NCBI GenBank assembly: GCA_964410065.1
Contig: CAYPFO010000011.1
Coordinates: 16,780-80,779 of the forward strand
Reading direction: 5' to 3'
Length of the DNA stretch: 64,000 bases
From: Serpens sp964410065
GTDB taxonomy: Bacteria; Pseudomonadota; Gammaproteobacteria; Pseudomonadales; Pseudomonadaceae
Below are positions 60,503-64,000 of this stretch, in pieces. Position 1 is the first letter of the stretch. Each line of letters begins with the position of its first letter. Below the pieces are notes generated by a model. The model was not told the DNA's origin. It saw only the letters and a program-made list of their open reading frames with translations, and did not search any database. Both the position numbers and the translations under genes were made by a program.

Positions 60503-60858
60503 TGAGTAGCCTCGGTCGAACCAGCGGCATCTGAATACACGGCTGGCGTTACCGCGCAACCGTATCATTCAGGCCATGCCTGCGTTTTCGCCGCACGCTC
60601 GCCACCCCACAGAAAGCGGTGCCTGCCACCCCAACCTGTGGAAGCCTCGCGGGCAAACCCGCCGCTGGCGTTCCAGCTGCGAATACATAACCCGGACATT
60701 CGCCGAAGGCGCGCGCTACATGGACGCCCCGCAGTACGGGTATATAATTTCCTCTGTTTAACCCTGCGCTTTATTCAAATCCTGCTTTTATAAACGGTGA
60801 GTCACTCTGCAATACATGGCCGAACTCACCTCTACCTTCTTCTATAAATGGAAAAACA
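60503..60858. other. Intergenic region without a supported gene
   Basis: 356 bp. One 61-codon frame (60576-60761) lacks a ribosome-binding site and codon bias. Nothing else seen. Confidence 0.5.
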
Positions 60859-61071
60859 GTGACAAAAGACGAACTACGGGCGGAACTCGAGCGCCAAGCC
60901 AAGCGCTTCAAAGATGAAAACGGCGGCGAAATCATTACGTATGCTGCGCAACCAGAGCCGGAGCGCAAGCCGTGGCGAAAAAAGGCCAGCCTGCTGGATC
61001 AGGCTTTCCAGCAAGAACTTGAAAAGATTGAAAAAGACCTAAGCAAAGCGGCTGACGACAAAAGTTTCTAA
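60859..61071 (+). CDS. Small conserved charged protein
   Basis: 70 residues, highly charged and helical (DELRAELERQAKRFKDENGGE, LLDQAFQQELEKIEKDLSKA), cytoplasmic. It starts at GTG 60859; an ATG in another frame just upstream stops after four codons. The sequence resembles small Pseudomonas proteins of unknown function. Weak GGAAA Shine-Dalgarno. Confidence 0.6.
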   Translation: MTKDELRAELERQAKRFKDENGGEIITYAAQPEPERKPWRKKASLLDQAFQQELEKIEKDLSKAADDKSF

Positions 61072-61241
61072 GGCGCCCTTCAAGCAGCACGCGTCACTGG
61101 GTCGTGCGGAACTGCGAACTTCTCCGCTATTGGCACCTACTCTGCCCGCTTGCCTGATTGGCGCGGCTCATTGCGGATCACTTGTTATTGTTTCTTGAGG
61201 CATTACAGAAGAAGCTGCTCCATGGGTCTTTCAATAACCCG

Positions 61242-62717
61242 CTAACGCTTCTTGCCACCCAGCAACGAGCCCATCAATCCGCGCACAATGTGTCGACCCA
61301 ATTGATTGGCTGCCTGGCGCATCGCACTTTTCATGGTCTTGCCAACCAGATCACCGAGCATCTCGCCCGCCTTGTCGCCCAGACCCGCGCCGGCTGTTTT
61401 CTCGTCAACCTTGGAGACGGTACTGACGGTCGCCCGCGCATTGAGCATCTCGTAGGCTGACTCACGGTCGGTGGCCTGGTCATAGCGCCCGGCCAACGGC
61501 GATGTACGGACCAACATTGCCCGCTCGCTGTCGGTCAGCGGGCCGATGCGTGACTGTGGCGGGGCTATGGCCACGCGCTGCACCATGGCCGGGGTGCCCT
61601 TCTCTTCCAGGGTGCCGACCAGCGCCTCACCAATTCCCAACTGGGTCAGCGTTGCCAGTGTGTCGATCTGCGGGTTGGGCCGGAAGCCGTCGGCCACCGC
61701 GCGCAGGCTTTTTTGCTCCTTGGCGGTAAAGGCCCGCAGGCCGTGCTGGATGCGCAAACCCAACTGGGCGAGGATGTCATCGGGGAGATCGCCTGGCGAC
61801 TGGGTGACTAAATACACCCCTACGCCTTTGGAGCGGATCAACCGGACCACTTGCTCCAGGCGTTCCTGCAACGCCTTCGGCGTGCCGCTGAACAACAGAT
61901 GTGCTTCGTCGAAGAACAGCGCCAGCAAGGGTCGATCCGCATCGCCGCGTTCGGGCAGCTGCTCGAATAGCTCGGCCAACAGCCAGAGCAGGAAGGTCGC
62001 ATAGACCTTGGGCGCCTCGTGTATCAGGCGGCTGGCCTCAAGCAGGTGAATCATGCCTTTGCCCTGCACCGTGGGTCGCAATAGATCGTCCAATCGCAGG
62101 GCCGGTTCGCCGAACAGCGCTTCGGCGCCCTGCTGTTCCAATGTCGCCATCCGGCGCAGCAGCGCCTGGGCTGAAGCCGAGTTGAACAGCGCGGCGTCTT
62201 CACCCAAGAGAGCTGGGGTACTTCTCAGATGGTTGAGTAGCGCCTTGAGATCCTTGAGGTCGAGCAGCAGCAACCCCTCGCGATCCGCCACCTTGAAGGC
62301 CGCATACAGCGCAGATTGCTGACTGTCGGTCAGCTCCAGCAGATTACCAAGGAGCAGCGGGCCCATTTCGCTCAGCGTGGTGCGCAGAGGATGGCCTTTT
62401 TCGCCGTGGATATCCCAGAGCACCACCGGATAAGCCCGTGGTTGATGGTTCAACCAGGGCATGGAGTCGATGCGCTCGGCCACCTTGCCGCTGGGCTGCC
62501 CGGCCGCGCCCAGGCCGCACAGGTCACCCTTGATGTCGGCGGCAAACACCGCCACGCCGGCATCGCTGAAATTTTCCACCAGACGCTGCAAGGTCACCGT
62601 CTTGCCGGTGCCGGTGGCGCCCGCGATCAGGCCGTGGCGGTTGGCCAGGCGCAGGGGCTGGCTGATCGGCTGGCCCGAAGGACCGGCGCCCAAGAGCAAA
62701 ACATTCGCATCGTTCAT
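61242..62717 (-). CDS. HerA-like ATPase (DUF853/YjgR type)
   Basis: 491 residues. An N-terminal P-loop GATGTGKTVTLQ, Walker B (ALFFDEAHLLF), and a C-terminal Gly/Leu tail ending MGSLLGGKKR. Matches the DUF853 branch (YjgR) of HerA/FtsK-like ATPases. Starts at 62717 after AGGGAA. Function is uncertain: a DNA-translocase-like motor by fold, not by evidence. Standalone beside groEL. Confidence 0.88.
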   Translation of the reverse strand: MNDANVLLLGAGPSGQPISQPLRLANRHGLIAGATGTGKTVTLQRLVENFSDAGVAVFAADIKGDLCGLGAAGQPSGKVAERIDSMPWLNHQPRAYPVVLWDIHGEKGHPLRTTLSEMGPLLLGNLLELTDSQQSALYAAFKVADREGLLLLDLKDLKALLNHLRSTPALLGEDAALFNSASAQALLRRMATLEQQGAEALFGEPALRLDDLLRPTVQGKGMIHLLEASRLIHEAPKVYATFLLWLLAELFEQLPERGDADRPLLALFFDEAHLLFSGTPKALQERLEQVVRLIRSKGVGVYLVTQSPGDLPDDILAQLGLRIQHGLRAFTAKEQKSLRAVADGFRPNPQIDTLATLTQLGIGEALVGTLEEKGTPAMVQRVAIAPPQSRIGPLTDSERAMLVRTSPLAGRYDQATDRESAYEMLNARATVSTVSKVDEKTAGAGLGDKAGEMLGDLVGKTMKSAMRQAANQLGRHIVRGLMGSLLGGKKR

Positions 62718-62852
62718 AAGGCATTCCCTGCAAGAAAGGCTACGGCCAGCCCACCCGTTTGACCTTAGCACGGCACAACGCACAGCCCACATCAGCTGAT
62801 GTGTTTGCCGGCGTGGCCAGTGGCTACGCGTAAATCCCTGTACTCCAAAATG

Positions 62853-62881
62853 CAGAAGCCCCGCACGAGGCGGGGCTTCTG
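62853..62881 (-). terminator. Terminator after groEL
   Basis: CAGAAGCCCCG / CGGGGCTTCTG arms with a seven-base loop followed by CATTTTGG on the minus strand, 26 bases past the groEL stop. Confidence 0.85.
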
Positions 62882-62906
62882 GTACAGCTCAGGGAGCCGG
62901 GTCGGC

Positions 62907-64000
<1,094 letters not shown>

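Noticed and set aside
60576..60761. 61-codon frame in the gap
   Set aside because: No Shine-Dalgarno sequence and Pro/Arg/His-rich product. Not supported.

Overview
The window reads as chromosomal DNA of a Pseudomonas-type gammaproteobacterium. Coding density is high and GC-rich. It carries the order tfpZ-pilA / pilB-pilC-pilD-coaE-yacG, the pilS-pilR pair, Pseudomonas-type small proteins (DUF3094, PP0621-like, DUF6482-like), an aapJQMP-type amino-acid importer and groEL. The species is not resolvable from sequence alone; a stutzeri/mendocina-like lineage is only a guess. No prophage, integron, CRISPR array, transposase or rRNA operon was seen. The window is cut at both ends (a fragment at base 3, and groEL running off the right edge) and holds a 10-N assembly gap at 27431-27440.

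Layout. 1-5.5 kb: a lipoprotein, a dienelactone-hydrolase-like enzyme, a PhoD-like phosphatase, a six-cysteine exported protein and a SotB-type exporter. 5.9-14.3 kb: a SUV3-like helicase, then a run of small housekeeping and stress genes (CAP protein, DUF3597, PpiC parvulin, SpoIIAA-like, YebC paralogue, CsbD, HPF/RaiA-like, outer-membrane barrel). 14.5-21.5 kb: nadE, pilS-pilR, an IclR regulator and tRNA-Thr. 21.6-28.5 kb: type IV pilus biogenesis (pilA behind a predicted sigma-54 promoter, TfpZ accessory protein, assembly ATPase, platform protein, prepilin peptidase) continuing into coaE-yacG. 28.6-37.3 kb: an orphan CbiM-like permease, DUF3094, a tRNA Asn-Pro-Lys operon with its promoter, sbcDC, a TAXI-type binding protein and a YefM-YoeB toxin-antitoxin pair. 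37.4-47.5 kb: yejK, the aap ABC importer, an esterase, rhlB and moaCDE. 47.6-64 kb: PIN-PhoH, yaaA, fklB, a Lon-like AAA protease, a Cache chemoreceptor, a dGTPase, a DUF2780 lipoprotein, a divergent ZapA/ZapB-like pair, a HerA-like ATPase and groEL.

How the parts fit. PilS-PilR (16.7-19.7 kb) should control the predicted sigma-54 promoter of pilA only 3.4 kb away. PilD should process PilA, with PilB and PilC driving assembly. The aap genes form one minus-strand unit of binding protein, two permeases and an ATPase. moaC-moaD-moaE are tightly packed for molybdopterin synthesis. sbcD-sbcC overlap by ATGA and encode a nuclease complex.

The least explained feature is the intergenic DNA. At least six families of short elements with inverted termini recur (families A to F below). 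Four of them (A, B, C, F) share GTAGG-type left ends and CCTAC-type right ends. One (B) contains a 15-bp tandem unit whose copy number differs between sites, and it has been duplicated together with the 3' end of pilD exactly where the assembly breaks. A second unexplained signal is a pair of matching inverted repeats, GAGTTATYC-N11-GGATAASTC, upstream of two minus-strand genes of unknown function near 51.5-52.1 kb.
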